This document shows positions 52,902 to 61,525 of a DNA stretch of 64,000 bases, in pieces. Position numbers and translations under genes: made by a program. Source of the stretch: Sideroxydans sp. CL21 (lineage in GTDB: Bacteria; Pseudomonadota; Gammaproteobacteria; Burkholderiales; Gallionellaceae); NCBI RefSeq assembly GCF_902459525.1, contig NZ_LR699166.1:3174501-3238500 (forward strand). Direction: 5' to 3'. Under the pieces are notes generated by a model, which saw only the letters and a program-made list of their open reading frames with translations, did no database searches and was not told where the DNA came from. Every line of letters starts with the position of its first letter. The stretch's first letter is position 1.

Positions 52902-53615
52902 CTATCGCATTCCACCCAATAGTCGCGTGAACTCGTCCCGCACCACGGCGTAACATTCGCAACACATCTTTTCCAGCCGGGGACGGTTCAATACCTTGAT
53001 GTGGCCCCGGTTGTAGTCGATCAATCCCTGATCGCGCAATTCGCCTGCCGCCTCGGTAATGCTCTCCCGGCGCACACCCAGCATGTTGGCGATCGCCTCA
53101 TGCGTGAGCCGGAAATCGTCGGAAAGCGACTTGTCGTTGATCAGCAGCAAATGCTGGCACAGCTGCTGAGTCAGAGAGTGGTGCTTTTCACAGACCACCG
53201 TCTGCGATATCTGGGTCAGCGAGGCTTGCGCATAAAGCAGCAAAGTATCGCGCAAACTTGCCATGCGCCCATTCATCTCGCTCAGTGTGTCCGACGTTAC
53301 CTGAAACACATGCCCGGAAGTTTCCACGGTCGCCCAATATGGCATTGCCGCGCCGCCCAAAACTTCGGCGACGCTGAACATACCCTCGTTCCCGACAACG
53401 GCAACACCCGCCGACTCTCCGCTTTCCAGCCGGTAGAACAGCGCTATCGCGCTATCGATCGGAAAGTACACATTGCTCAGCCGTTCGCCCGACCTGGCAA
53501 TCTGCTCGCCAGCCTTGAGGTGGACGACCTGCATATGCGGAAGCAATTCCTGAAGTTCGTCCGGACGCAACGCGGCCAGCAGACGATTCTGGTTGGGGTT
53601 ATGGTGGTGCGACAT
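52902..53615 (-). CDS. Crp/Fnr-family transcriptional regulator
   Basis: The 237-residue protein has an N-terminal cyclic-nucleotide-binding-fold domain (about 15-120) and a C-terminal HTH_Crp domain (about 150-220; LTHEAIANMLGVRRESITEAAGELRDQGL). The FNR-type N-terminal cysteine cluster is missing, so oxygen sensing by a 4Fe-4S cluster is unlikely. A CCEC motif near the C-terminus (about 219-222) is unusual and its role unknown. It probably forms a unit with the downstream c-di-GMP gene. Confidence 0.9.
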   Translation of the reverse strand: MSHHHNPNQNRLLAALRPDELQELLPHMQVVHLKAGEQIARSGERLSNVYFPIDSAIALFYRLESGESAGVAVVGNEGMFSVAEVLGGAAMPYWATVETSGHVFQVTSDTLSEMNGRMASLRDTLLLYAQASLTQISQTVVCEKHHSLTQQLCQHLLLINDKSLSDDFRLTHEAIANMLGVRRESITEAAGELRDQGLIDYNRGHIKVLNRPRLEKMCCECYAVVRDEFTRLLGGMR

Positions 53616-53833
53616 CAGAGTCCCTGTTTATTATTTGACTCGCGCCTCTGCGCTCAACGACGCATTGTTTCAGCTGACCCCTAAACCTCTTGGTGGAGAA
53701 ACGACCTCTTATGGAGAAACGCGAACTCCCACAAACCCATCGGGCCACAAGAGTAACAAGGTAGGCCTGAAACAGTCTGTACGGTAGCACACACTAATGG
53801 AGATATCAGGCATTAACAGAGCAAAAAACAGGG

Positions 53834-56800
53834 TTATGCGTAGACGACCTGCACGTTCTGCGCACCACACATCGCACGCAATCCGTCGAGCAATTCATCC
53901 GGCAAGGTGACCTGCCATGGATCACCGAGCCGCAGAGGAGCGCTGCCGATCAGGTTGCGATAGTTGATCTGTACCGGACATTTTCCGCCGCAATAGGGCT
54001 TGAGCAGTTCAGCCAGTTGCGGAACGCGCACTTTGTCGTCGATTGAGCAGGTGATGTCCAGCCGTTTGGCGAAGGTCGCGCGCGCCTCGGCAAATGGGAA
54101 CAGCTCTTCTGCCGTAACGCGCATATTGCCCGAGTAATCGTCCAGATTCGCCTTGCCACTCACCACCAGCAGCTCGTCGTCGCGCATCCAGACACGGTTC
54201 ATGTCATAGAGTTCGTTAAACACCGTCACTTCAAGTTGTGCACTGCCATCGTCCAGCGTCACCACCGCCATTTTGCCGCGGCGCGTCTGCAGGATGCGCA
54301 CACCGCTGACCATGCCTGCCAGTACCAGCGATTTCGCGTTATTGCGACGTCCGCCGCCACCATTGCCATAACCGCCGTTCCCGCTTGCGGGTGCAACGAT
54401 GTCCGGCGTGATATCAGCCAATTTGATTTTTACAAAGTTGGACAACTCTTCCGCAAACTCCTGGTACGGGTGCCCGCTCAGGTAAAACCCCAGCGCGGTC
54501 TTTTCCTGCGCCAATTGCTCGCGCATCTTCCAGCGCGGCACATCCGCCATCCGTACCGGCATGGCGTGCGCCTCGTCGTCGCCGAACAGGCTGTTCTGGT
54601 TCGCCGCACGCGCTTTCTGTTCCGCGCTGCCCAGTGCCGCATCCAGCGATGCAATCAGTTGATAGCGATGATCGTTGATCTTGTCGAACGCGCCGGCCCT
54701 GATCAGCGCCTCAATGGAGCGGCGGTTCACGATGCGTTTGTCCACGCGGTGGCAAAAATCGAACAAATCTCTGAACGGCCCTGCCTTGCGCGCTGCCACG
54801 ATGTTCTCCACCGCAGCCTCGCCCGTGCCTTTTACTGCGCCCAATCCATAGGCGATGGTCTTCGCATCCACCGGCTGGAAACGGAAGCACGAGGAATTGA
54901 TGTCCGGCGCCAGGATGGTCAGCCCCTGCTGTACCGTATCCTGGTAGAAGAAACTGACTTTGTCGGTGTTCACCATTTCCGAGGTCATGGTCGACGCCAT
55001 GAACGCGGCAGGGTAGTGGCATTTAAGATATGCGGTCTGGTACGCCACGAGCGAATAAGCTGCGGCGTGCGATTTGTTGAAGCCGTACCCCGCGAACTTC
55101 TCCATCGTGTCGAAGATCTCGTTCGCCTTTTTTTCTTCGATACCGTTTTTCCCCGCACCCGCAACGAAAATGCTGCGCTGCTCGGCCATCTCCTCGGCCT
55201 TTTTCTTGCCCATCGCGCGGCGCAGCATGTCCGCACCGCCCAGCGTGTAACCCGCCACCACCTGCGCCGACTGCATCACCTGTTCCTGGTAGACCATGAT
55301 GCCGTAAGTATTGCCGACCACCTTCTCCAGCAGAGGATGCGGAAGAATCACCTGCTGGCGACCGTGTTTACAGTTGATGTAATCGGGAATGAAATCCATC
55401 GGGCCCGGCCGGTACAGGGCGTTCAAAGCAATGAGGTCTTCCAGGCAGTCCGGCTTCGCCTTTACCAGCGTGTCCTTCATACCGCGCGATTCGAACTGGA
55501 ACACGGCGGTGGTGTTCGCTGTCTTGAAAATGCGGTCGTAGGTTTCCTTGTCGTCGAGGGGAATGTTTTCAATTGCAAAGGATTCAGGATCCTGGATACG
55601 GGATACAGTAGAACCCGCTGCCCCCTGCGCGCCGCTACCCTCCCCCTGTATCCTGTATCCAGGATCCTGTATCCCGAGCCCTTTGATGTATCGCACCGCC
55701 CAATCAATAATCGTCAGCGTGCGCAAGCCCAGAAAGTCGAACTTGACCAAGCCGACGGACTCCACATCATCCTTGTCGTACTGGCTTACCGTGCTTTCGC
55801 TGCCCTCGGCGCAATACAGCGGACAAAAGTCGGTGAGCTTGCCCGGAGCGATCAAAACACCGCCCGCGTGCATGCCGACGTTGCGCGTCAGGTCTTCCAG
55901 ACGCTCGCCCAGCTCCATCAATTCTTCCACACCCTCTTCACTGGCGATGACGGCATTAAACTCCGGTTCCATCTCGCGCGCCTTTCTCAGCGACACCGGC
56001 TTCACGCCTTCTACCGGCACCAGCTTGGAGAGTCTGTCGCACAAACCATAAGGAAAATCCAGTACGCGACCGACATCGCGAATAACGCCCTTGGAAGCCA
56101 TGGTGCCGAAGGTGGCGATCTGCGACACGTTCTGCACGCCGTACTTGTGGCGCACATATTCGATCACACGCTCGCGCCCATCCTGGCAGAAGTCCACGTC
56201 GAAGTCGGGCATGGAGACGCGTTCGGGATTGAGGAAACGCTCGAACAGCAGTTCGTAGCGCAGCGGGTCGAGATCAGTGATGCCCAGCGAATACGCCACC
56301 AGCGAGCCCGCGCCGGAACCGCGCCCCGGCCCCACCGGCACACCGTTGGGAAACTTCTCGTCGCGGAAGGATTTTGCCCAGCGGATGAAGTCGGCCACGA
56401 TCAGGAAGTAGCCGGGGAACTTCATGTTGATGATGGTGTTGACCTCGAATTCCAGGCGCGCCTGATACTCCGGCATTTTGGCCGCGCGCTGCACCGCATC
56501 GGGATACAGATGCAGCATGCGCTCCTGCAGTCCGCGCTGCGATTCGCTGCGCAGGAAGTCGTCCAGCGTCTCGCCGTTGGGCGTGGGAAAATCCGGCAGG
56601 TGCGGCTTGCCCAGTTTCAGCGTGAGGTTGCAGCGTTTGGCGATCTCCACGCTGTTCTGCAAAGCCTCCGGCAGGTCGGCGAACAGCTTCGCCATCTCGG
56701 CCTGCGTCTTGAAATATTGCTGCGCGGTAAATTGCTTCACTCGGCGCTTGTCGTTCAGCACATAGCCTTCGGCGATGCATACGCGCGCCTCGTGCGCCTT

Positions 56801-57427
56801 GAAATCGTCAACGGTCATGAACTGCACAGGGTGAGTGGCCACTACCGGCAGCCCGAGTTCTGCGGCCAGCTTCACCGTATCGCGCAGATGCACCTCTTCG
56901 CGCGGCGCACCATAGCGCTGAACTTCCAGATAGAAACGGTTGGGGAACAGCCCCGCATATTCCTGCGCGACGACTTTCGCACTCGCCGCATTGCCGTTCA
57001 TCAGCGTCGCCCCGACTTCGCCCAAGTGCGCACCGGACAAGGCGATCAATCCATCCGTTCCGGCGCGGAGCCACTCCTTGCGTATCTCGGGACGGCCGCG
57101 ATACTGATTCTCCAGATAAGCCTGCGTGAGCAGTTCGCACAAGCGCAGATAACCCGCATGGGATTGGCACAACAGCAACAAACGGTATGGCTGATCGCGC
57201 ACTGCGTCATTGGTCACGAACACGTCGCAGCCAACGATGGGTTTGATGCCCGCGCCGCGCGTTTCCTTGTAAAACTTCACCAACCCGAACACGTTGGACA
57301 AGTCGGTAAGCGCTAACGCCGGCATGCTGTCTGCCTTCGCTGCCGCTACCGCTTCGCCAATGCGCACGATCCCGTCGGCGATGGAATATTCGCTATGCAG
57401 ACGAAGGTGAACGAAGGAAGGGTGCAT
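53834..57427 (-). CDS. dnaE: DNA polymerase III alpha subunit, with an in-frame palindromic insert
   Basis: DnaE is the replicative polymerase subunit. The 1197-residue protein has an N-terminal PHP domain (FVHLRLHSEYSIADG), the catalytic PDFDVDFCQDGRERVIEY, GSGAGSLVAYSLGITDLDP, AGGVLIAPGKLTDFCPLY, and the helix-hairpin and OB-fold C-terminal parts. Between RTLTIIDWAVRYIKGL and IPLDDKETYDRI it carries about 30-35 extra residues (near 585-617) with near-repeats IQDPGYRIQG and SRIQDPESF, encoded by a palindromic DNA insert. It is slightly longer than E. coli DnaE (1160). Confidence 0.97.
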   Translation of the reverse strand: MHPSFVHLRLHSEYSIADGIVRIGEAVAAAKADSMPALALTDLSNVFGLVKFYKETRGAGIKPIVGCDVFVTNDAVRDQPYRLLLLCQSHAGYLRLCELLTQAYLENQYRGRPEIRKEWLRAGTDGLIALSGAHLGEVGATLMNGNAASAKVVAQEYAGLFPNRFYLEVQRYGAPREEVHLRDTVKLAAELGLPVVATHPVQFMTVDDFKAHEARVCIAEGYVLNDKRRVKQFTAQQYFKTQAEMAKLFADLPEALQNSVEIAKRCNLTLKLGKPHLPDFPTPNGETLDDFLRSESQRGLQERMLHLYPDAVQRAAKMPEYQARLEFEVNTIINMKFPGYFLIVADFIRWAKSFRDEKFPNGVPVGPGRGSGAGSLVAYSLGITDLDPLRYELLFERFLNPERVSMPDFDVDFCQDGRERVIEYVRHKYGVQNVSQIATFGTMASKGVIRDVGRVLDFPYGLCDRLSKLVPVEGVKPVSLRKAREMEPEFNAVIASEEGVEELMELGERLEDLTRNVGMHAGGVLIAPGKLTDFCPLYCAEGSESTVSQYDKDDVESVGLVKFDFLGLRTLTIIDWAVRYIKGLGIQDPGYRIQGEGSGAQGAAGSTVSRIQDPESFAIENIPLDDKETYDRIFKTANTTAVFQFESRGMKDTLVKAKPDCLEDLIALNALYRPGPMDFIPDYINCKHGRQQVILPHPLLEKVVGNTYGIMVYQEQVMQSAQVVAGYTLGGADMLRRAMGKKKAEEMAEQRSIFVAGAGKNGIEEKKANEIFDTMEKFAGYGFNKSHAAAYSLVAYQTAYLKCHYPAAFMASTMTSEMVNTDKVSFFYQDTVQQGLTILAPDINSSCFRFQPVDAKTIAYGLGAVKGTGEAAVENIVAARKAGPFRDLFDFCHRVDKRIVNRRSIEALIRAGAFDKINDHRYQLIASLDAALGSAEQKARAANQNSLFGDDEAHAMPVRMADVPRWKMREQLAQEKTALGFYLSGHPYQEFAEELSNFVKIKLADITPDIVAPASGNGGYGNGGGGRRNNAKSLVLAGMVSGVRILQTRRGKMAVVTLDDGSAQLEVTVFNELYDMNRVWMRDDELLVVSGKANLDDYSGNMRVTAEELFPFAEARATFAKRLDITCSIDDKVRVPQLAELLKPYCGGKCPVQINYRNLIGSAPLRLGDPWQVTLPDELLDGLRAMCGAQNVQVVYA
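55585..55669. repeat. Palindromic insert inside dnaE
   Basis: Arms of 24 bp (55585-55608 and 55646-55669) match as an inverted repeat with one mismatch, around a 37-base loop. Short GGATAC/GGATCC-like sub-repeats run through both arms. The insert keeps the reading frame and adds about 30 residues between conserved segments of DnaE. It looks like a mobile palindromic element that landed in a tolerant loop. Confidence 0.85.
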
Positions 57428-57734
57428 GGTCGGCGGCTAAAATTTCAGGCGCCGATTTTACCACCGCAGCTGCGTTTTACCGACGGAAATAACCGGCAAC
57501 GCATAACATGAAATGCCCTGCATTGGCGTATTCATTGGCATTGCGGCCCGACATGCAAGCAGGACGCGCATTTTATCGAGACTCCCGATGAACAATGGTT
57601 TGTGGTGCATATCCTGTAAGCAGCATGCAATAAAAAGAGCGGGGAGACCTGGAAGATAAGTTCGGCTTGGGGGTAGAATGCACGGCGATAGAATCAACGG
57701 CCTTTAAATCAATCGTTACTCAAGGAGAACAAGC
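57428..57734. other. Gene-free divergent promoter region of dnaE and the cytochrome gene
   Basis: No convincing gene. TAGAAT near 57673-57678 could be a -10 element for the cytochrome gene. CAAGGAGAACAAGC right before 57735 is a good ribosome site. The dnaE promoter must lie at the left part but shows no clear consensus. Confidence 0.4.
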
Positions 57735-58151
57735 ATGAAGCGGGTAGCAGCACTATTGCTGGTGTTTGGAATGAATCTGGCGCACGCGGAGGCCGGCAGG
57801 TTGACGGCTCCCAACAATCCCAAATGGAAAGAAGAGTGCGGCAGCTGCCATACCCCCTACCCTCCGCAGCTGCTGTCGGCAGACAACTGGCGAAGCCTGA
57901 TGGGCGGCCTGGATAAGCACTTCGGAACAAATGCAACACTCGACGCCAAAGACAACAAGAAAATTCTCGCTTTTCTGGAACAGAATGCCGGCAGCGGTGA
58001 AAGGTATAGTGCAGCCAGCTTGCGCATTAGCGATACGCCGTGGTTCAAGCATGAACATCACGTAATCAACGAAAAGGAATGGGTCAATCCCGAAGTGAAA
58101 AGCCGCTCCAACTGCTCGGCCTGCCATGGCAGGGTTGTACTCGGCGAATGA
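57735..58151 (+). CDS. Diheme cytochrome c (DHC type)
   Basis: The 138-residue periplasmic protein has a signal peptide (cleavage near AHAEA, about 18) and two heme-binding motifs, CGSCH (35-39) and CSACH (127-131). In between lie NNPKWKEECGSCHTPYPPQLL and DTPWFKHEHHVI, typical of the DHC family first known from Rhodobacter. DHC is often found with SHP or membrane b-type cytochromes; here it stands alone. It probably transfers electrons in the periplasm. Confidence 0.93.
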   Translation: MKRVAALLLVFGMNLAHAEAGRLTAPNNPKWKEECGSCHTPYPPQLLSADNWRSLMGGLDKHFGTNATLDAKDNKKILAFLEQNAGSGERYSAASLRISDTPWFKHEHHVINEKEWVNPEVKSRSNCSACHGRVVLGE

Positions 58152-58184
58152 TCGAAAAACACGCGGTTGTGCCGAACAATGCGC

Positions 58185-58457
58185 TTATTGACTCGCTGTC
58201 TTGCTCCGCTCCCTGAAAACGCGCTCGATTGAGACAGACAGAATGGCGATGTCTTGCGGATGAAGATCCGGAAATGAATCGTGCAGAACAACTCTCAGAA
58301 AATGCGCCGATCCGGCATTGCTGAGGGCTTGGCCGGAATCAAGCAAAGGATAGGCAACCCGGTAGGCGTTTTCGAACAAGTCGCGCAAATGCAGGTTTGT
58401 GCGGCGTTCCAGGCCTTCATTCCAGGCTGCCGCATCCTTGCCGTTCGATCCAGCCAT
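58185..58457 (-). CDS. Hypothetical small helical protein
   Basis: The 90-residue product is probably cytosolic and mostly helical (RRTNLHLRDLFENAYRVAYPL; HPQDIAILSVSIERVFRER). GGAGG lies before the ATG, which supports translation. No signal peptide and no known domain. It faces the DHC gene tail to tail. Confidence 0.55.
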   Translation of the reverse strand: MAGSNGKDAAAWNEGLERRTNLHLRDLFENAYRVAYPLLDSGQALSNAGSAHFLRVVLHDSFPDLHPQDIAILSVSIERVFRERSKTASQ

Positions 58458-58833
58458 GCAATAACCTCCTCAACGAGTATTACTTTACCGCATATAACCG
58501 GTGCACATACTAAAACCAAGGAAGCGCTGATCAAGTCTGCTTTCCCCTCTTCCAAAAGAGAGGTGGTTTGTTCGGCGTTTCCCTATATCAAGATCGGCTT
58601 TATTCCAGCCCGGCAATAAGTTCCGCGAGGCATTTGGCTCATCCTCCAGCCGATTTCGCCGCCCTTGATTATGCTTGCTGCCATCTCGCTTGATTCATTG
58701 ACTCAAAGCACGGCAAATATGCCGTCACGCATGTCACGCTTTCAATCCCCGAGAAAAGCGGTTTACAAAATGAGTTGAAGGTTATTGTCGGGTAGTTTAG
58801 CCGGAAGCAAGGGGGTACTACACGATCATCAGT
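58458..58833. other. Gene-free interval
   Basis: I see no gene or clear repeat here. It should contain the promoter of the gene starting at 58457, and possibly the end of transcripts from the right. Confidence 0.4.
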
Positions 58834-59106
58834 TCACTTGGGGATTTGGTCCGCAGCCTTCATCGATTGCGATGGCCCAACCGAAGCTTGCGTAACCGGT
58901 TGCTGTCCTTCCATTTTTTCTTTTGTCCAATCTGCCGCATCTCCTGCTCCCCAGGATAGTAATGAGGCAAGCCCCAGCACCCACAAGTTACGCTTTCTAC
59001 CTTCCGGAATTCCACGATCATGCAGATGGTTGCGGATGTATTTGGCCGCTATTGAAAACACGATAGTGGAGATAATCAGATTCCAAATGGATGGCAGTGA
59101 AAACAT
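58834..59106 (-). CDS. Hypothetical small membrane protein
   Basis: The 90-residue protein has two hydrophobic segments (about 5-22 and 42-57) separated by a basic loop (RNHLHDRGIPEGRKRN), and a polar C-terminal tail. The ATG at 59106 was chosen; a TTG two codons upstream is possible. The ribosome site is weak. No family recognised. It lies after the radical SAM gene on the same strand with a 178-bp gap. Confidence 0.5.
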   Translation of the reverse strand: MFSLPSIWNLIISTIVFSIAAKYIRNHLHDRGIPEGRKRNLWVLGLASLLSWGAGDAADWTKEKMEGQQPVTQASVGPSQSMKAADQIPK

Positions 59107-59283
59107 GGGCAATTAAAATGGTAAATGCTGCATTTGGTCAGAACGGCTCATGCTGGCCATGCTGTTTCTTTGTGAAGGTTGATTTTACTCCGTTCTACCG
59201 CATGCGGGAGAGGGGATGCCACCAATTCACTATTGATTGAGAAGTGGAATCAATCTTAAGGAGACTGCCGCCCCCGCGCATCT

Positions 59284-60462
59284 TTATGGCATGATCTCAA
59301 CGTACTCGTAAATCTCCGCATCGATCAGTTCCTTTCTCACCGGCAGAGCAGCCTCGGCGAACCATGCATGGGGATCATGTCTGTCGATCTCGCGCCCCAT
59401 AAAACGGACCAATTCACAAATCGGCTCGACTACATTGATACGGTAGCGTTCGTCCTTCTTCACGTACCCCAAGTAGAGATTCTTCATGCAGTTACCTCGA
59501 CACCAAGAATAGGCTTCGCAGGCGGCGCATGGCATATCGGGATGCAATTGCAACGGGCTTTTGTTAAGCCAGTTACCCTGTATCTCACCCATCTGCATAC
59601 TCGGCACGTATGTCATGTCGGGACAGGGAAATATCTTGCCGTCCGGCATGACGTTGATGATGTGCGTCGAGACGCGGCACTGTGTTTGTCCGGCGTAGAG
59701 CTCCTTGGCGCGATTCGGCAACACCTTGTTGCGCACGATGCCCATGATCGGGATCAATGGGTAAAGCTTGTCCGTGCGAAGAAAGAATTTGTCGATAAGC
59801 TGAATCAGTACTGCTTTGCGCTTGTCCAGCGAATCGCCGAAATATTGTTCGTCGGCGACGAACTGCCAATACAAGTAATCGAACGATTCCGCGAGATCGT
59901 CGAGTTCCCCGAAGCTGGTATCGGAGCTCCCCCAAGTCACGCGTGCGGTGACACTGCCACCCAGCCGGTCACGCACATGGTTCACGTTTTTGTGCACTTG
60001 ACGCCAGACACCCCTGCCCCGGTAACCGTCCGTGGTTTGCTCCCCGCCATCGACAGAGACAAGAACATTGGACAACTTGTGCAGCATCCAGTCAGGCAAG
60101 TTATCCAGAAGCGTACCGTTTGTCTGCAACTGGTAGCGGAAGGACGGGAAACGGCGCATCACCGTTTCCATCATCTCCCGGTTGAGCGTTGGTTCGCCAC
60201 CATAGAATGTGACATAGATTTCCTTGCCGCCGAGGTTCCGTTCAATGAAGGCGGCGAGTTGTTCGATGCCGTATTTCAGCTCGGTTTGCGAGCCCAGCAC
60301 TTCACCCACGCTCATTGAACAGTAGCTGCATTTCAGATTGCACTTGAGCGTGGTGAGAAGTTGCAGCTCGACGCGACCACCAACGATGGGATGTTCAGCA
60401 TCGGTCATGTGTAACTGTGTTGTCGCAGGAGACAGGGAAATGGTGCGGGCGGTCATGTTCAT
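59284..60462 (-). CDS. Radical SAM/SPASM-domain protein
   Basis: The 392-residue protein has the radical SAM cluster motif CNLKCSYC (Cys41, Cys45, Cys48), GGEP for SAM binding, and a C-terminal SPASM domain. The SPASM domain carries a full set of cysteines: CRVSTHIINVMPDGKIFPC, CAACEAYSWCRGNC, and a last one in EPICEL. SPASM proteins carry two extra Fe-S clusters and usually modify peptides or mature enzymes. No candidate precursor peptide or partner enzyme is evident nearby. It is preceded by a 509-bp gap without a gene. Confidence 0.88.
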   Translation of the reverse strand: MNMTARTISLSPATTQLHMTDAEHPIVGGRVELQLLTTLKCNLKCSYCSMSVGEVLGSQTELKYGIEQLAAFIERNLGGKEIYVTFYGGEPTLNREMMETVMRRFPSFRYQLQTNGTLLDNLPDWMLHKLSNVLVSVDGGEQTTDGYRGRGVWRQVHKNVNHVRDRLGGSVTARVTWGSSDTSFGELDDLAESFDYLYWQFVADEQYFGDSLDKRKAVLIQLIDKFFLRTDKLYPLIPIMGIVRNKVLPNRAKELYAGQTQCRVSTHIINVMPDGKIFPCPDMTYVPSMQMGEIQGNWLNKSPLQLHPDMPCAACEAYSWCRGNCMKNLYLGYVKKDERYRINVVEPICELVRFMGREIDRHDPHAWFAEAALPVRKELIDAEIYEYVEIMP

Positions 60463-60574
60463 TCTTTATCTTTGAGATGGATGGAACAGTCGCCGTAATT
60501 CAGCTCAGAAAATAGAATGAGTGTTGAATTGCATTACTGATTGGGCCACTTTACCCAAAGTAATCCATTTAACT

Positions 60575-60588
60575 TTGATCCTCGTCAA
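60575..60588 (-). promoter_or_regulatory. FNR/Crp-like site upstream of the radical SAM gene
   Basis: TTGATCCTCGTCAA resembles the FNR consensus TTGAT-N4-ATCAA with one mismatch, about 115 bp before the radical SAM start. Oxygen-dependent control would suit an Fe-S enzyme. The rest of the gap (60463-60899) shows no gene. Confidence 0.3.
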
Positions 60589-60899
60589 TTAAAACAAAAC
60601 ACCAATAGAACTTTTCCTTGAAAGAAAGACGAAAGGTCATCCAGAACCGCAAGGGGGAGTTACCGTTAATTTAATCGACGTGTTGTCTTAAATCTGCTCC
60701 CTGCAGCTTTTGTATTCTTCGAAAAATGCCAAGGCGATGGAGTGACGTGGAGAACGGGTTCGCAGCGAACTTTGCGATCTATTCCGTGACCGTCTTGAGG
60801 CTATCGAGTCCGTATTTTATGGGCTGGATTTGAGTGCTCATTCAAAGGCTCTGACAGTGGGGTAAAAATACACTTGGGACTAACGCTAAGTGTACCTTG

Positions 60900-60932
60900 A
60901 AAAAACAAAGACCCGCGTGTGGCGGGCCTTTG
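60900..60932 (-). terminator. Rho-independent terminator of tRNA-Ser
   Basis: AAAG-A-CCCGC (60908-60917) pairs with GCGGG-C-CTTT (60923-60932) with one mismatch and a 5-base loop. On the minus strand a T run follows (plus-strand A run 60900-60906). It lies 40 bp after the tRNA. Confidence 0.8.
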
Positions 60933-60971
60933 CGAGACAGATGCACAATGCCTTGTGCGTATGACATATAT

Positions 60972-61061
<90 letters not shown>

Positions 61062-61152
61062 GGATACTACCCCGCAACCTGCGCCGATAATGCTTGGCAT
61101 CGCGAGGGCGCGCATTTTACCAGCAACATTTGATTTTCGGGCAGAATGTTGG

Positions 61153-61522
61153 GGAACCTCCAATTGAGTCCACCATGAACCGCGTTGCTAACAAAAATGG
61201 GATGATCGCAAGGCGCGCGACGCCGGTAGCGCCTGCGACACGTTACTGGCAAAGCCAGCCGTTTGCGGGAGCAGTCGCATGCCGCCACTCCCGCACTCAC
61301 CGCTTCACGCACCGTGTCATGGCGGCAGTGTTACTACGATGCCAAGGAGCGCAACGCCGCGAGCGCCCATTTTTGTTGGCAACCCTTCGGGCACACGGTT
61401 TTGCGGGCGGTTTGCGTCGTCAAACTCCTAGCGAATGGAATAACCATTCGCGTTGTCGTTTTCCTTGCATCCCATCCCGCAAAACCGTGTGCGCGGTCAT
61501 GGGGGACTCAATTGAAGGTTCC
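61153..61522. mobile_element. MITE-like palindromic mosaic element upstream of mltF
   Basis: Terminal inverted repeats of about 31 bp, built around CAATTGAGTCC, lie at 61153-61184 and 61492-61522 and match at about 28 positions with one gap. Internal inverted pairs are GCACACGGTTTTGCGGG (61391-61407) with its exact complement at 61475-61491, a TTGCTAACAAAAATGGG-type segment (61186-61202 with 61366-61382), and the hairpin GCGAATGG-N5-CCATTCGC (61433-61453). No gene is inside. The right end lies 3 bp from the mltF ATG and supplies its GAAGG ribosome site. Confidence 0.6.
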
Positions 61523-61525
61523 TGA

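Noticed and set aside
50393-52930. Long plus-strand open frame opposite the CBS/PAS/GGDEF/EAL gene
   Set aside because: Antisense shadow; composition is rich in His, Gln and Arg without any recognisable motif.
54236-57316. Very long open frame on the plus strand opposite dnaE
   Set aside because: It mirrors dnaE codon positions, has no domain and includes the palindromic insert; an antisense artefact of GC-rich coding sequence.
57458-57697. 79-codon minus-strand frame between dnaE and the cytochrome gene
   Set aside because: No ribosome site, no family match, Pro/Cys-rich composition; treated as noncoding.
60779-60841. 20-codon minus-strand peptide as radical SAM substrate
   Set aside because: No ribosome site, no leader/core pattern, and 300 bp from the enzyme start.
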